64,000 bases of DNA. It comes from Cercis canadensis. Taxonomy: Eukaryota; Streptophyta; Magnoliopsida; Fabales; Fabaceae. Both the position numbers and the translations under genes were made by a program. Below the pieces are notes generated by a model, which worked only from the letters and a program-made list of their open reading frames with translations, ran no database searches and was not told the DNA's origin. The stretch lies in assembly GCA_003255065.1 (NCBI GenBank), contig QAOA01002395.1, positions 186,001 to 250,000 of the forward strand. The letters are read 5' to 3'. This document shows, piece by piece, positions 10,725-22,399 of this stretch (positions are counted from its first letter, which is position 1; each line of letters opens with the position of its first letter).

Positions 10725-12146
10725 TGATGAGCTGCCGAGGCTCCTCAAATTAATTAAAGTTTAAGGTTGGTTACCTAAGCTATTTGCAGCATAGGGCAGC
10801 CCTAAGTCGAACCTAAGGATTGTTCTATTTAGTGAATCATATTAAGAACCATATCAACAGGGGGGTTTTGTTTGTTCAAGTGTTTGACAAAAATTAATTG
10901 AAAGTGGTAAAGTTTTAGGGAAAACAACCAATCCAAGTCTTAACTAATTCTGATTTTGATCCATCCTTGATTTCCAAGAATCCATTTAATTATTAACCAT
11001 GTTCTTGGCCTTTAAAACATATCAAGAAGCCTCTCAATGTTCTATGGATGTCCACTGGTTAAGCAACCAGAATTCGGTTTTAACTAAGACTAAATGAATT
11101 AAGCAAACATTCAAGTCCAGTTTTACCTAAGTCCATGATCCAGCCAAGGTAATTAATCCATCCAAAAGCTCAGAAACATTAATTAACCATACAATCCTCT
11201 TGTATCACATGCAAACAGAATATGAAAATCCAAATTCGAATTAAGCAATTCAAACAGAATATTTCAGAGGATTGAAGAACTTGATTAACAACTAAATGAA
11301 TAACAACAACACATAATCTCAAAACCAATAATCAGAACAGCCAAAACCTGGATTGATTTGATGAATTAGCCCTCCATGAACAAGAGAAGCCAAGTTCTTA
11401 CAAAAATATCTAAGAGAAAACTTAAAGACTAAGAAAAGCTCAAAATCTGTCTAAAATATCTAAATGACTTGATTCTCATTTTCGGCTGCCTCCTTGTGCT
11501 GATATAGACCTCCAAAATTACATGCACACCCAAATTGCCCTTAGGGCACACTTGTTCCCATGGGCCTTAGCTTTAATTGGGCTTTGGTTTGGGCCCATTT
11601 GGACTTGTCATGAGGAAGTTAGGCCCATTTAAGTGCCAATAGGTGTCTGGAACCATCAGCCAACTTCCACCGCAAATAAGACCATCTTCAATATAAAATA
11701 TGGTAAACCAGTCTGCATAACAATTGAATCTCTGTCTGTTAGCTTTCCAATGGTACCAGTTTCAAGTCCATATGATATCCACAACTCAAGTTATGGCCCA
11801 AACACTGCATGTAGGTCAGGATCCTGCGATAGCATATCTTCTCTGGCTTCCAGGCTGTGTATGACCTTCTGGACGTCCGAATTGGCTTTGGAGCCCTGAA
11901 AGAAAGTTGTAGACAATTCTCTCAGCTTTCCTACAAGGTATGACTCGGAATTTTTAGACATACAAAACTCAAGATATGCACGAAACACAGAGACAGCATA
12001 AAATGCTCAGTATTGCTGGAAATTGCAATTAAGCACAAATGGATCCAAGGTCATTAAATGAGGTCCAAGTCTACTCAATTCAGCCCAAAAGAGGTTTAAA
12101 AGACTAAGTATGAGGGATAACTATTGTATAAAAAGTGTGTTCATCA
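10725..12146 (-). mobile_element. 5' LTR of second Athila-like copy (LTR A)
   Basis: A 1,422-bp noncoding segment with inverted termini TGATGA...TCATCA, adjoining the tRNA-Asp primer site. Its sequence is related to LTR C (12,222-13,625) and to the plus-strand LTR at 20,485. The matching 3' LTR is not in the window, so age cannot be estimated and a target duplication cannot be confirmed. It should carry the promoter for minus-strand transcription; I could not fix a TATA box. Confidence 0.82.
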
Positions 12147-12221
12147 AAGGGTTAGCAATCAATTACACTCCTAATAAGATTGATCAAAACTAGAATAATC
12201 CCCGGCAATGGTGCTAAAATT
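12147..12221 (-). other. Leader and primer site of an older related element (C)
   Basis: 75 bp resembling the segment between leader and LTR of copy A, with a decayed primer site at 12,198-12,216 (TAGCACCATTGCCGGGGAT on the minus strand). It shows that LTR A interrupts the leader of another element whose 5' LTR follows directly. Confidence 0.75.
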
Positions 12222-13625
12222 TGATGAGTTGTCGAGGCTATCAAATTAATCAATTTATATTTGGTTCACCAAAAATACTTGCAGCGTAAGGTAACACCGA
12301 GTCGAGCCCTTGGATCACTCTAATTAGGGAATCAAATTAGAGAGTTTAACGAACATGGGAGTTTGTTTAGCAAAATTAATCAACAGAAAACAATTAAGAG
12401 ATAGTAAACCGAATTAAGAAAGCAACCAATTAGGGTTTAACTAATCCTAATTTTAATATGTCCTTGATTACAAAAGATTCATTCAATCATTAACCTAATT
12501 CTCAGTCTTAAATCACATCAAGAAGCCTCAAGATAATCTATGGATCCTCTACTGAAAAAGCATACAGAATTCTGTTAATTAAGATTCAACAAATTAAGCA
12601 TCCACTAATCCATATTAACCTAAAGTCCAGAATCCAACCAAGCTTAAACAATCCGTCAAAAACCTTTGAAACATTGTTTAATTTTTACAATACTCTTTTA
12701 ACATATGAAATTAAGCAATTGTCACATGAACATTCCAATTCGAATTAAGCAACCCAAATCAGAATTAAGTAAAAGAAGGAAAGAAGTTTGATTGATCACT
12801 GAATAAATAACAATTTAAATAGAATCTAAGAATTAATAATCAGAATAGAAAAAACCTGGATTGATTTAAAGGTTTAGCTCTCCATGAAAAAGAAGGAAGA
12901 ATCCATACAGAAAAGGTAAAGAAAATTGCTAGAGAGAAAAGAGACAAAGGAAAATTGCTAAGAATGGGAAAGAATGACCTACGGATTCCTCTTTTTCTAC
13001 TTTTAACTTTATAAAATACCTAAACACAAAGATTACCCCTAGGTTAAATTAATCTTCTGGCTCTTAGCTTTAATTGGGCACCAGTTTTGCCTTAATTGGG
13101 CCTAGGACGAGAAAGTTAGGCCTAATTTACTCTTAATAGCTCTCTGGACTCATTAGCCGACTTCAAGGGGAATTAACACCATAGAAGTGGTATTCAAAAG
13201 AGTTGAATATTAATGTCTCAGCTATCCAATGGCACCAATTTTAGGTCCATACGATACCCACAGCCCAATTTATGGCCCAATCTCTTTATACAGGTTAGGA
13301 TCCAGTGACAGCATCTCTGCTCTGAATTCTAGGTTAAATATGGCCTGCTGGACATCCGAATTAGCTTTGGTGCTCTGAATCAAAGTTGGAGATAATTCTC
13401 TCAGCTTTCCTACAAGGTAATATTTAAGACTATCAAATGTCTAGAACTCAAGTTATACTTGAAATATAGAGACAATATAAAATTCCCAATAATGCTGAAA
13501 AATACAATTAAGCCCAATTGGAACCCAAACTTATGAAATATGGCCCAAGCCCAATCAATTCAGCCCAAAAGAGGTTTAAGAAACTAAAATGAGAGTTAAC
13601 TATTATATAAAAAGTGTGTTTATCA
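12222..13625 (-). mobile_element. LTR C, older Athila-like LTR
   Basis: About 1,404 bp, starting TGATGAG and ending GTTTATCA on the plus strand, next to the primer site of element C. It is diverged from LTR A but clearly the same family. Its outer end abuts the pararetroviral RT sequence. No coding sequence. Confidence 0.78.
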
Positions 13626-14577
13626 ACTATCCTCTCCTGTCTAGCTCCATTCTTTGTTTTACTTGGAATGGATTTCTTAGCTCTGCTAATTTTTTTTTTA
13701 TGAATTTTTCTCCATATGTTAAGCATCCTAAAAATCGTTGTAGCTACTTTTATCTTCCATTTTATCAGGAAATTGATGTATCTTTTCTAGTACATGAGGT
13801 TTCATTTCCACCTTTCCTTGTTCTAAAGCTAATCCTAAGAACTCAATCTTACTCTTTTCTAATACCATCTTTTTCTCAAACAAAATAATTCCATGTTTTT
13901 TGAATTTTTCAGCAACCTGCATTAAATATTTTCTGTGTTCATTCTATTTTTTCTAAAAACTAAAATATCATCCTCATATACTACACAGAATTCTCTAAGA
14001 TCTCGAAATATATTATCCATTCTTCTTTGGAATATTTGTGGAGCTACACATAACCCGAAAGGCATAAATTTCCATTCATAATGTCCTTGAGGAGCACTAA
14101 AAGCAGTTAATGGTATATATAGTTCTTCCATTTTAATTTGCCAATAACCAAATTTACAATCAAATTTACTAAAAATATTAGCTCCTTAAATACTATTTAG
14201 CAAAACTTCTTTATTTGGAAGATAATAACCATCAAATTTAATTGCTTGATTTAAGGCTTTATAATTTATGACCATTCGAGCCTTCCCTCTTTTTTTATTT
14301 CTGAATGATTTCTAACCATAAAGGCCGGCAAACTATGAGGTGATCTAGAAGGTTGGATTAGTCCTTTCTCAAGGAGTTCTGCTAACTGTTCTTTGAATTC
14401 CTTTATGTCGTCTGGTCTATAAGTCATGGGTTTTACTCTAATTACCTTTTTTGGATCTATGAGTTCGATCTTTGCTCTGGCCTTATCTTTTTCCCAAAGT
14501 TTTAAAGGGTCTTCACTCAAGTTTTCTTTTAGTCTTACCATTATATCTTCTAAGCTTGGAACCTTTTCTTTAACCAT
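13626..14577 (-). pseudogene. Endogenous pararetrovirus 1: reverse transcriptase, broken
   Basis: RT of a Caulimoviridae-like integrated virus, in pieces separated by stops and frameshifts. Visible: PMTYRPDDIKEFKEQL near 14,420, the APQGHYEWKFMPFGL block near 14,080, the catalytic box reading YEDD (normally Y-[IV]-DD) near 13,975, and the FLGLALEQGKVEM block near 13,830. It is truncated at the LTR C boundary, so most of RNase H is missing. RT would copy the pregenomic RNA; here it is decayed and cannot function. Confidence 0.8.
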
Positions 14578-15300
14578 TTTTAGTTCTTCTAGGATGTAAT
14601 GATCATTTCGTTCTTGAATCCAGGTTTCTAATTCGTCTCCTTCATCTATTTCTTAATTATCACCACACTTACTAGTGGGAAACTCTTATATTAGTTTCAT
14701 GGGTAATGGTATATAACTAGAAAGTTCCTTTTCAATAGTTTAAGGTGCAAAACCAATAGTACACTTTTGCCCAGCCTCAATTAAGAGAGGTATACTAATA
14801 GGTGGGGTGCCTAGCTGAATGTAATCAACATGTTGAACAAAAGGTAAGCACATTCTTTGTTTTAGGAAATTATTTCCTATTAATAAGTCTCCATCAATTT
14901 GAGGAAATTGCCATAAGTTTTCTATCACAAAAACATGATTATTTAACAGAATAGGAACATTTTTTTGTTAGTTTGTTTAGTTCAATTTTCTCTCCATTGG
15001 CTGTTATTAAGTGTTTTGGTTTTACCTTTTGCCAATACTATTTGGGAAGAGTGTTAGGATGTCCTAGTGTAAATGCAGCACCAGTGTCAATGAAAGCATC
15101 AAGTGTATAAGAATGATAACCATTTAAATCAAACTTCACACTAATATAGGAGTTGTTATTTGATGCTTTTACAGATTTTAAAGGCTCATATATTCTCGTG
15201 GTATTAACTTCATCACATTCATATACAGATATGACACTTGGACTTTCTTGTCTTAGCATGGCTAGATTTAATTTTTCTTTTATTAGTAATCTTACTTCTT
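14578..15300 (-). pseudogene. Endogenous pararetrovirus 1: protease region
   Basis: Two fragments of a pepsin-like viral protease: an active-site DTGAAFT near 15,080 and a downstream LLIGNNFL stretch near 14,870. Stops and a frameshift lie between them. The protease would process the polyprotein. It sits between movement and RT segments. Confidence 0.65.
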
Positions 15301-15429
15301 TATATCCTATTATCTACGAATTCTCTCCCTTTTCAATTTCTTTTATTTTGGATTTTAGGTTTATTACTTTTATTTCTCCATCTCCCGAATAGGATATGTC
15401 TAAATCTTCTCTTGGTCTGGAACTAAAAG

Positions 15430-16060
15430 TTTAATGTTCTATTAGCCATTTATTAGGAATTTGTAGTTCTTTCCAAGGTAGAGTTCTAGGTATCAACCTT
15501 TCAGCATGTGGGGTTTCACTTTCCTAAATTACTGCATCTTTGGGTTCCATTTTAAAGCTATAGGATGTGTAGTGTTTACTAATCTATAAATTATCCTATA
15601 TTGTACCAAAATGTTTTGGCCTCCCTTTGGCATGTGTTGTCCTTGAGTTTGAAGTTTTAACATAAGACCTTTCATTATATTTTTATCTCCTAGACTTATA
15701 TGATATCCAGGATAAACATCCAGTGCTATGGGTCCATTATGGAAATTAGAAGGAACTCCTCCAATTAAGGCGTCCTTTAATTTTAGGTGCCTACAATCGA
15801 GAAGACATGCTAAAACTAATGCATCTATTCCTTTTTGAAACAAAGGGCACATCCCAACTTGTACTAATCCTATGTGTACATAATTATATTTTTCTCTATA
15901 TTCTTTTATCTTTTTATAATAAAAAAACTGGTATCATAACATTTCCTTCTCCTCTCTGTTCTATAGCAGTAACTCCTTCAAAGATTTCAATACTCTATTT
16001 GCTAGTTAGATTCCATAACTTTGCTTTATAAACTTCATTTTTTCTTTTTTAAGTAGTTTC
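15430..16060 (-). pseudogene. Endogenous pararetrovirus 1: movement protein (30K-like)
   Basis: Open from 15,852 to 15,529 and extended upstream with stops to about 16,060. Features typical of caulimovirid movement proteins: a HIGLVQVGMCPLF stretch near 15,860 and HNGPIALDVYP near 15,740. This protein would enlarge plasmodesmata for cell-to-cell spread. Unusually, it follows the coat protein region instead of preceding it. Assignment rests on motif spacing and position. Confidence 0.65.
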
Positions 16061-16089
16061 CATCTTATTTTTCCTGACTTCAATTATTC

Positions 16090-17130
16090 TTCAGGTTCTA
16101 TTTTCCAGCTTTCTTCAGTTTGATACAGTTTTTGTAAACTAGTAGTTCCAGAGTTTTCTATTTCTTCGGCCATCATTCCTACATATCCATATTCTTTTTC
16201 TTCTTCAAACTCATTATCTGAGTCTTCCCATTCATAAATACTTTCCATGTCTGAGATTTCAAAATTACTTATTATTCCATATTCATAATCTAGTTCTTCA
16301 TAGGCCTTTAATAGTTTTGCATTTTTCTTAGGATATCTTTTAGGACATTCAGGGGCTATATGATATTTTTCTTTACAAATCTAGCAAGTACATTTGAATT
16401 TAGGTTTTCCTTGTGGACACGAAGGCTTATTTTTATCAAAAGGTCTATTTCGTTAGCTTCTTCTTCTTCTTCTAAAGTATTTTCCTTTCTTTGGTTTCTC
16501 TTTGTAGTTTTTAAACCTTTTGAAGTACTTCTTCTATTTTTTATGTTTATTTTCTTTGTGACATCCATATTGTCCAAGCATATCAACTAGTTTTCCACAA
16601 CAATTTTTACTCATACTTCCTTCTAATCTTTTCTTAGAGTCTTCCATAGCAAGAGTGTTAGTGCAATATTCTCTCATTATTTTTCTTACAAATTGGATTT
16701 TCAATCCTAAAGTATCTATCCTTTCATCTTCTTTTAGATATTTATTATATCTTTGGGCTACGAGTAGATTCCATGGTTGAGGCAATTTGTCAAAAAATTC
16801 CTCAATCCAAAAATAAGTCTCAGAGTTGTTTAGCTCATAGTAGTACTTATGAAACTCACATGTATACACATCAAATCGACACATATCGCATATTCTTAGC
16901 TTTGTTAGTTTTTCTCTAATGCTTTCTTTATAGAGCCCTTCACTACCTTGCTCTCCACAAAACTTTTGTTTTATTTCTCTAGCCATAAAAAAGATTATTT
17001 CATCTATCATATTTATCTTATCTTTAAAGCAAAAGTTAGGCGAGTCTTCGAACTTTTCTCAAAAATTTTCAACTATTCCTCTCAAAGTTCCTTCTAAGAA
17101 ATTCTTTGTGAATTCAATACTCCAACCATT
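16090..17130 (-). pseudogene. Endogenous pararetrovirus 1: coat protein with zinc knuckle
   Basis: A coat-protein-like region: open from 17,010 to 16,534 with FFDKLPQPW near 16,790, then a Lys-rich tract, a C-x2-C-x4-H-x4-C zinc knuckle at about 16,345-16,390 (containing a stop), and an acidic tail. Capsid assembly and RNA binding are the known roles. The fragment ends at about 17,150, where plus-strand gypsy sequence starts. Confidence 0.65.
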
Positions 17131-17154
17131 AGCTTTTATTACAAATTCACATTG

Positions 17155-18120
17155 CACCAGAGGACCAGGAGAAGACCAGATTCACTTGTCCATTCGGCAC
17201 TTTTGCATACTGGCGGATGCCATTCGGTCTTTGCAATGCCCCAGGTACCTTTCAACGCTGCATGATAAGTATTTTTTTTTTCTGATTTTATAGAAAACTG
17301 TATGGAGGTATTCATGGATGATTTCACTGTATATGGCTCTTCCTTTGATGACTGCTGAGATAGCTTGTCTAGAGTTTTGCATAGGTGCATAGAGAAATCT
17401 TGTTCTGAATTTTGAAAAATGTCATTTTATTGTAGAACAAGGTATAGTTCTAGGATAGGTAGTCTCTAGTAAAGGCATAGAGGTAGATCCTGCCAAGATT
17501 GATGTTATTTCATCTTTACCTTGCCCCGCATGCGTGCGAGAAGTTCACTCTTTTCTTGGCCATGCAGGATTCTATCGGCGCTTCATTCGCGACTTCAGCA
17601 AGATTGTTGTCCCACTGTCCAACTTGCTACAGAAGGATGTGGATTTTAGCTTCAACTAGTCTTGCAAAGATGCCTTTGATCACCTCAAGAAGGCCTTCAC
17701 TTCTACTCTTACCATCCAACCTCCAGACTAGACGCTACCATTTGAGTTGATGTGTGACGCATCTAACTATGTAGTGGGAGCAGTCCTTGCTCAAAGGGTT
17801 TGCAGAGTTCAACATGTCATATATTATGCCTTGAGGATGCTTGATTCTGCTCAAGCTAATTACACCATGACAGAGAAAGAACTTTTAGCAATTGTTTTTG
17901 CTTTAGACAAGTTTAGATCCTACTTGCTTTGTTCTCATGTGGTGATTTTCTCTGACCATGCAGCTCTCAAATTCTTTCTCAAGAAACCAGAGGCCAAACC
18001 TCGACCAATTCGATGGATGCTCCTTCTCCAAGAGTTTAACCTTGAGATCAAAGATAGGAGTGGAGCAGAGAATGTAGTTGTTGATCACCTGAGCTGGATC
18101 GAGAGAGATTTTAAGCAACT
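17155..18120 (+). pseudogene. Athila-like RT-RNase H, plus-strand element B
   Basis: Begins inside RT (EDQEKTRFTCPFGTF) and includes MPFGLCNAPGTFQR and FMDDFTVYGSS near 17,330, then RNase H open from 17,747 ([39 protein letters not shown]). Several stops and frameshifts lie in RT (near 17,275, 17,358 and 17,660). It is homologous to the minus-strand copies but visibly older. The 5' part (protease, RT N-terminus) is absent; the pararetrovirus abuts it. Confidence 0.85.
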
Positions 18121-19297
18121 TCCCATTCAAGATTCCTTTCCTGATGAGCAACTTTTAGGGCTGCATGGTGAGTTTTCTTGGTATGCTGACATTGTAAATT
18201 ATTTGCCTGCTCATGCTTTGCCTTCACACCTCACACGCGCACAAATAGATAAATTAAAGAGTGAGGCTAAATATTATGTGTGGATGACCCTTATTTGTGG
18301 CGATTTTGTAGTGATCAGATAATTAAAAGATGTGTGCCTAACCATGAGTTTCATTATGTGCTTCCCTTTTGTCATTCATATGCTTGTGGAGGTCATTTTA
18401 GTCCTCAGAGAACAACTAGGAAAGTATTAGATTCTGGTTTATATTGGTCCACCCTGTTTCAGGATGCTTATGTATTTTGTATCTTGTGAACAATGTCAAA
18501 AAGTAGGGAATATATCTCGTAGGAATGAGATGCCCTAACAACCCTTATTATTCTGTGAGCTTTTTGATGTTTGGGGCATTGATTTCATGGGTCATTTTTC
18601 TGTTTCATTTAGCTTTGTTTATATTCTATTGGCTGTGGATTATGTTTCCAAATGGGTGGAAGTCATTCCCACCAGGACTGAAACTCCTTACCATCCTCAG
18701 ACAAATGGTCAAGCAGAGGTCTCTAATCAAGAGATTAAGATAATTTTGGAGAAAACAATGAGACCAGATAGGAAGGATTGGAGTAAGAGGCTGGATGATG
18801 CTTTATGGGCTTATCGGACTGCTTATAAGACACCTATAGGCATGTGACCTTATAGGTTTGTCTTTGGTAAGGCGTGTCACTTACCAGTGGAGCTAGAGCA
18901 TTGAGCCTATTAGGCGGTTAGGGCTTGTAACCTAGACATAGGTCTAGCTGGAGTCAAGAGGAGATTACAACTTCAAGAGTTAGAGGAACTCCGATTAGAG
19001 GCCTATGAGAACTCTCGGATTTACAAAGCAAAGACCAAGGCCTTTCATGACAAGTTGATCGCTCGGAAGGAATTCCAAGTTGGGGAGAAAGTGCTTCTAT
19101 ACAACACCCGCCTTAAGTTGTGGCCGGGTAAACTGAGATCCCGATGGGAGGGCCCTTTTGTTGTCACTAACACTTTTTCTTATGGTGCAGTTGAAATTCA
19201 AGAAATGACTACAGGGAGGACTTTCAAAGTTAACGGTCATCGACTAAAGAAATTTCATGTGGAGCTAAGGAAAGCTTGGTTGAGGAGGTGGCTTTGA
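18121..19297 (+). pseudogene. Athila-like integrase, plus-strand element B
   Basis: Contains the zinc-binding region (around 18,370-18,510, with a frameshift near 18,485), the start of the catalytic core ([12 protein letters not shown] near 18,570) and the [12 protein letters not shown] block near 18,700. About 150 bp of core, including the second catalytic Asp region, are missing between them. The C-terminus ([22 protein letters not shown]) is open from 19,055 to the stop at 19,297. Stops at 18,846 and 18,903 interrupt it further. Not functional. Confidence 0.85.
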
Positions 19298-20484
19298 GTG
19301 ATGCTATCTACCCACCTTGAGGGGAGTTCATTTATGTTTTCTTTTGTTTTAAATTTTCTATTTTTGTTCTTGATTTCATTTCTGTCTTAATTTTCTGTTT
19401 TTGTTTCTGTTCTAGTTCTGTTTTCACTTAATAAATTTTGTGCATCTTTTAGTTAGCTTGTTTTGGTGATAAAAATTGATTTGATGGATTGAGCTTTATA
19501 GTACATACCTAGTACTTTGAGCCTATTGTCATTCTTTATTTCTTCCTTGTGTGCACTCATGATGTTTGACACTCTAAAACTTGCTTTGTTTCTTTTTTAG
19601 ACTACATTGTCATATGTATGCATGAATGTAATGAAAGTCATCTTTTCTTTCTTGTTTTTAGCTAGCTAGCCAAATAGCCTACCTCACATCTTTTCCCTTT
19701 GAGCCTAATTTTTTCCATTTTTTCATTTAGCTCATTACAAGTTTTTAGCGTAAAACAATGTTTTTCCCAACACTTTAGGGAGTAAGAGAGCATTGGTTGA
19801 TTAATTGATGAGTTTTTATTTGTCCGAGATGGACAAAGTTCCTAGTGTGGGGGAGATGTGAAGTGTAAAGACAAAAAAAAAAANAAAAAAGAGAGAGAGA
19901 AAGAAAATTCTGTTATAAAAAAAAAATAGCAAAAAAGAAATGCAAAAAGAGAATAAAAGTATTGGGTTTACCTTCCAAAGAGGAAGAAATGTGTAAAGAA
20001 AATTGCATAGAGTTTTTTGGTGAAAATTTTTTGTGCTTACTGCTTGTTTTGACATATCATTCCCAATGTTCTTATGCTCTCTTTGGTTTTAACTTGCCAT
20101 ATCCATATTTCATTCATTCATTCATCCCCTTCCTTGGTCTCATTACATCCTTTAATAAAGTGCTTCTGATTTGTGCATGTATATGTTTGAAGTAGTGGAG
20201 ATTAGAAAATAAGCAAGTATATGGTAGTGCAAATTGTTATGAGTTGATTTGAGTGAAACTTACCCTTAAACACTTGAGGGATTAAGAGTGTATCTTGTGA
20301 GGCTCTATCATTCTTAGTCTACTCAATTCTTTTGAAATCACTATGCTTGTTGAATGAAAGTGCAGAAATAATTTTATGAGTGTTTTGATTCTTTAAAGTC
20401 TTGATTGTTCTTCTTTTTTTTCCTTCTTTCCTAATTTTAATTCTAGTTTTTCTAAGACGTGCAAAGGATAAGTGTAGGGGAATT
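19298..20484 (+). other. 3' noncoding region of element B
   Basis: No gene. Carries the AGTGTGGGGGAGATG run at about 19,847-19,861 and T-rich tracts, and ends in AGTGTAGGGGAATTT just before the LTR, a plausible polypurine tract (about 20,470-20,484). A single N at 19,884 lies in an A-rich run. Confidence 0.7.
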
Positions 20485-22356
20485 TGATAAACATTATTTT
20501 TATAGGTTAATTGATCTTCAAGCCTAGTGTTTTTCTATCACTCCTATGCTTAAATTCATGACTTATGCCACCACATTTTATAAGTTGGGTTCCAATTGAG
20601 CTTAATTGTATTTTTCAGCATTACTGGGAATTTTACATTGTCTCTGTATTTCTAGCATAACTTGAGTTCTAGACATCGAATAATTTTGAATCTTACTTGT
20701 AGTAAAGCTGAGAGAATTCTCCACAACTTTGATTCAGAGCTCCAAAGCTAATTCGAATGTCCAATAGGTCATATTTAGCTTGGAAGTCAGAGCAGAGATG
20801 CTGTCACTGGATCCTGACCAGTATGAAGAGATTAGGCTATAACTTGGGCAGTGCGTGTCTTATGGACCTGAAACCAGTACCATTGGAAAGCTAAGACATA
20901 GAACTACAACTCTTGTGAAGACCTAATTTCCACCTGGAGATGTTTTAGTAGTTCTTTGACATGAAGAAATCAGCATTCGGACTTTTGGGACAGAAACTAA
21001 GGGCCATGGCCCTTGAAACCAAGAGTTGTGGCTCCTAGAGCTTCAAAATGAAAGCCCTTGACAAAAACCCAGTGCTGTAGCTCCCAAAATTCAGAGCCAC
21101 AGCTCCCGTATGCAGAAAATTCAGTATTTCTGGACAGAGAGAAAGAGCCGCAACGCCCAAAATCTAGAGCTGTGGGGCCAGACGCAAATTTCCTGATACT
21201 ATTTCTGTATTTTGTATATATCTTTAGTTCTGAATGTCCAAAAATTATGAATTTTACCTTGTAGGAAATATAAGAGGATTATCTACAACTTTCATTCAAA
21301 CCTCCAAGGCCAATTCCGACGTTCAGTAGGTCAAATTTAACCTGGAAATCAGAACCGAGATACTGGAATTGGGTCTGGACGTTTGTGAAGAGATTTGGGC
21401 ATAACTTACTCATCTTAAGTCCAAATTGAGTGATTTCGATGGCTAATTAAAGCTAAGAGATAGGGCTACACGGAGGGGCATTTTAGTAATTGACTAGGAC
21501 TGGTCTTACACTGGTTTTATGGTTAAGAAGGGGCAGACCCGAGGATTCCTTCATCAATTTTTCCTCTGCACTATTCCAGGAGGCAGCAACAGCTCTCCCT
21601 CTTCTCCTCTTCCTTCTGCACGACCCAAAACTTCCTCCTTCCTCTTTGGAGCTTGAATTTGATGGCTATGAAGGAGTAGAACCTTTGTAACTCAGCTAGA
21701 CTCTAATAGAATTTGGTTTGGTTTTGAGATTCTGTATTTATTTGAATTCTAGTTTAATGTAATTCTGTACTTCTTTGGATTGCTATTATACTTCGATTTT
21801 TGTATGGATAATGGAGGTTTCTGTTGTTCTTATGAAAGTTGATGTATGAAATAGAACTTAGGTTGGTTAATCTATGTTCTGTTGCTTGAACCAGAGAAGA
21901 TTAGCTAGTTAATGTTCAGTTTTGAGATTAATTCACTGATTGCTTGTTCTGTGCAGTTGCAAGTTCAGTAATACATGTGGATAAATCGAATTATGAGTGG
22001 TAACTCAGTAGGAACACTTAGTTATAATGCAGAGGTTTCGGTTATAACTAAAATCAATTAGCATTGCATTAATACTAGATTATTTATGTTCAATCTAGGA
22101 TGAACAAAACCATTTCTTGATGGATGTCTAGCTAGGTTACATTTTTAGTCAATTGATTCAATCCTTTTTCAATTCTGTCATTTACATTTGATAGTATAAT
22201 TCAAGAAACAAAACCCCCAATTGAATCCCCCAATTACATCTTGAACTTGTTGATTATACATTGCATTCCCTAAGAGAGACAACCCGGATCACCCATGTAT
22301 TGCATTATGTTTTAGGGGATTTGGTTTAATTTAATTGGAACACGACATTCCGATCA
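20485..22356 (+). mobile_element. LTR of element B with internal duplication
   Basis: Starts TGATAAAC like the outer end of LTR C and is homologous to it; the right end near 22,356 (…GATCATC) is approximate. It is about 450 bp longer than LTRs A and C. Part of the extra length is a diverged internal duplication: 21,190-21,420 resembles 20,635-20,860. No primer site follows; gag sequence begins almost at once. Confidence 0.7.
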
Positions 22357-22399
22357 TCCTCCTGTAGTGAATTGTGTGAATTGGATTTTGAAGTTGATA

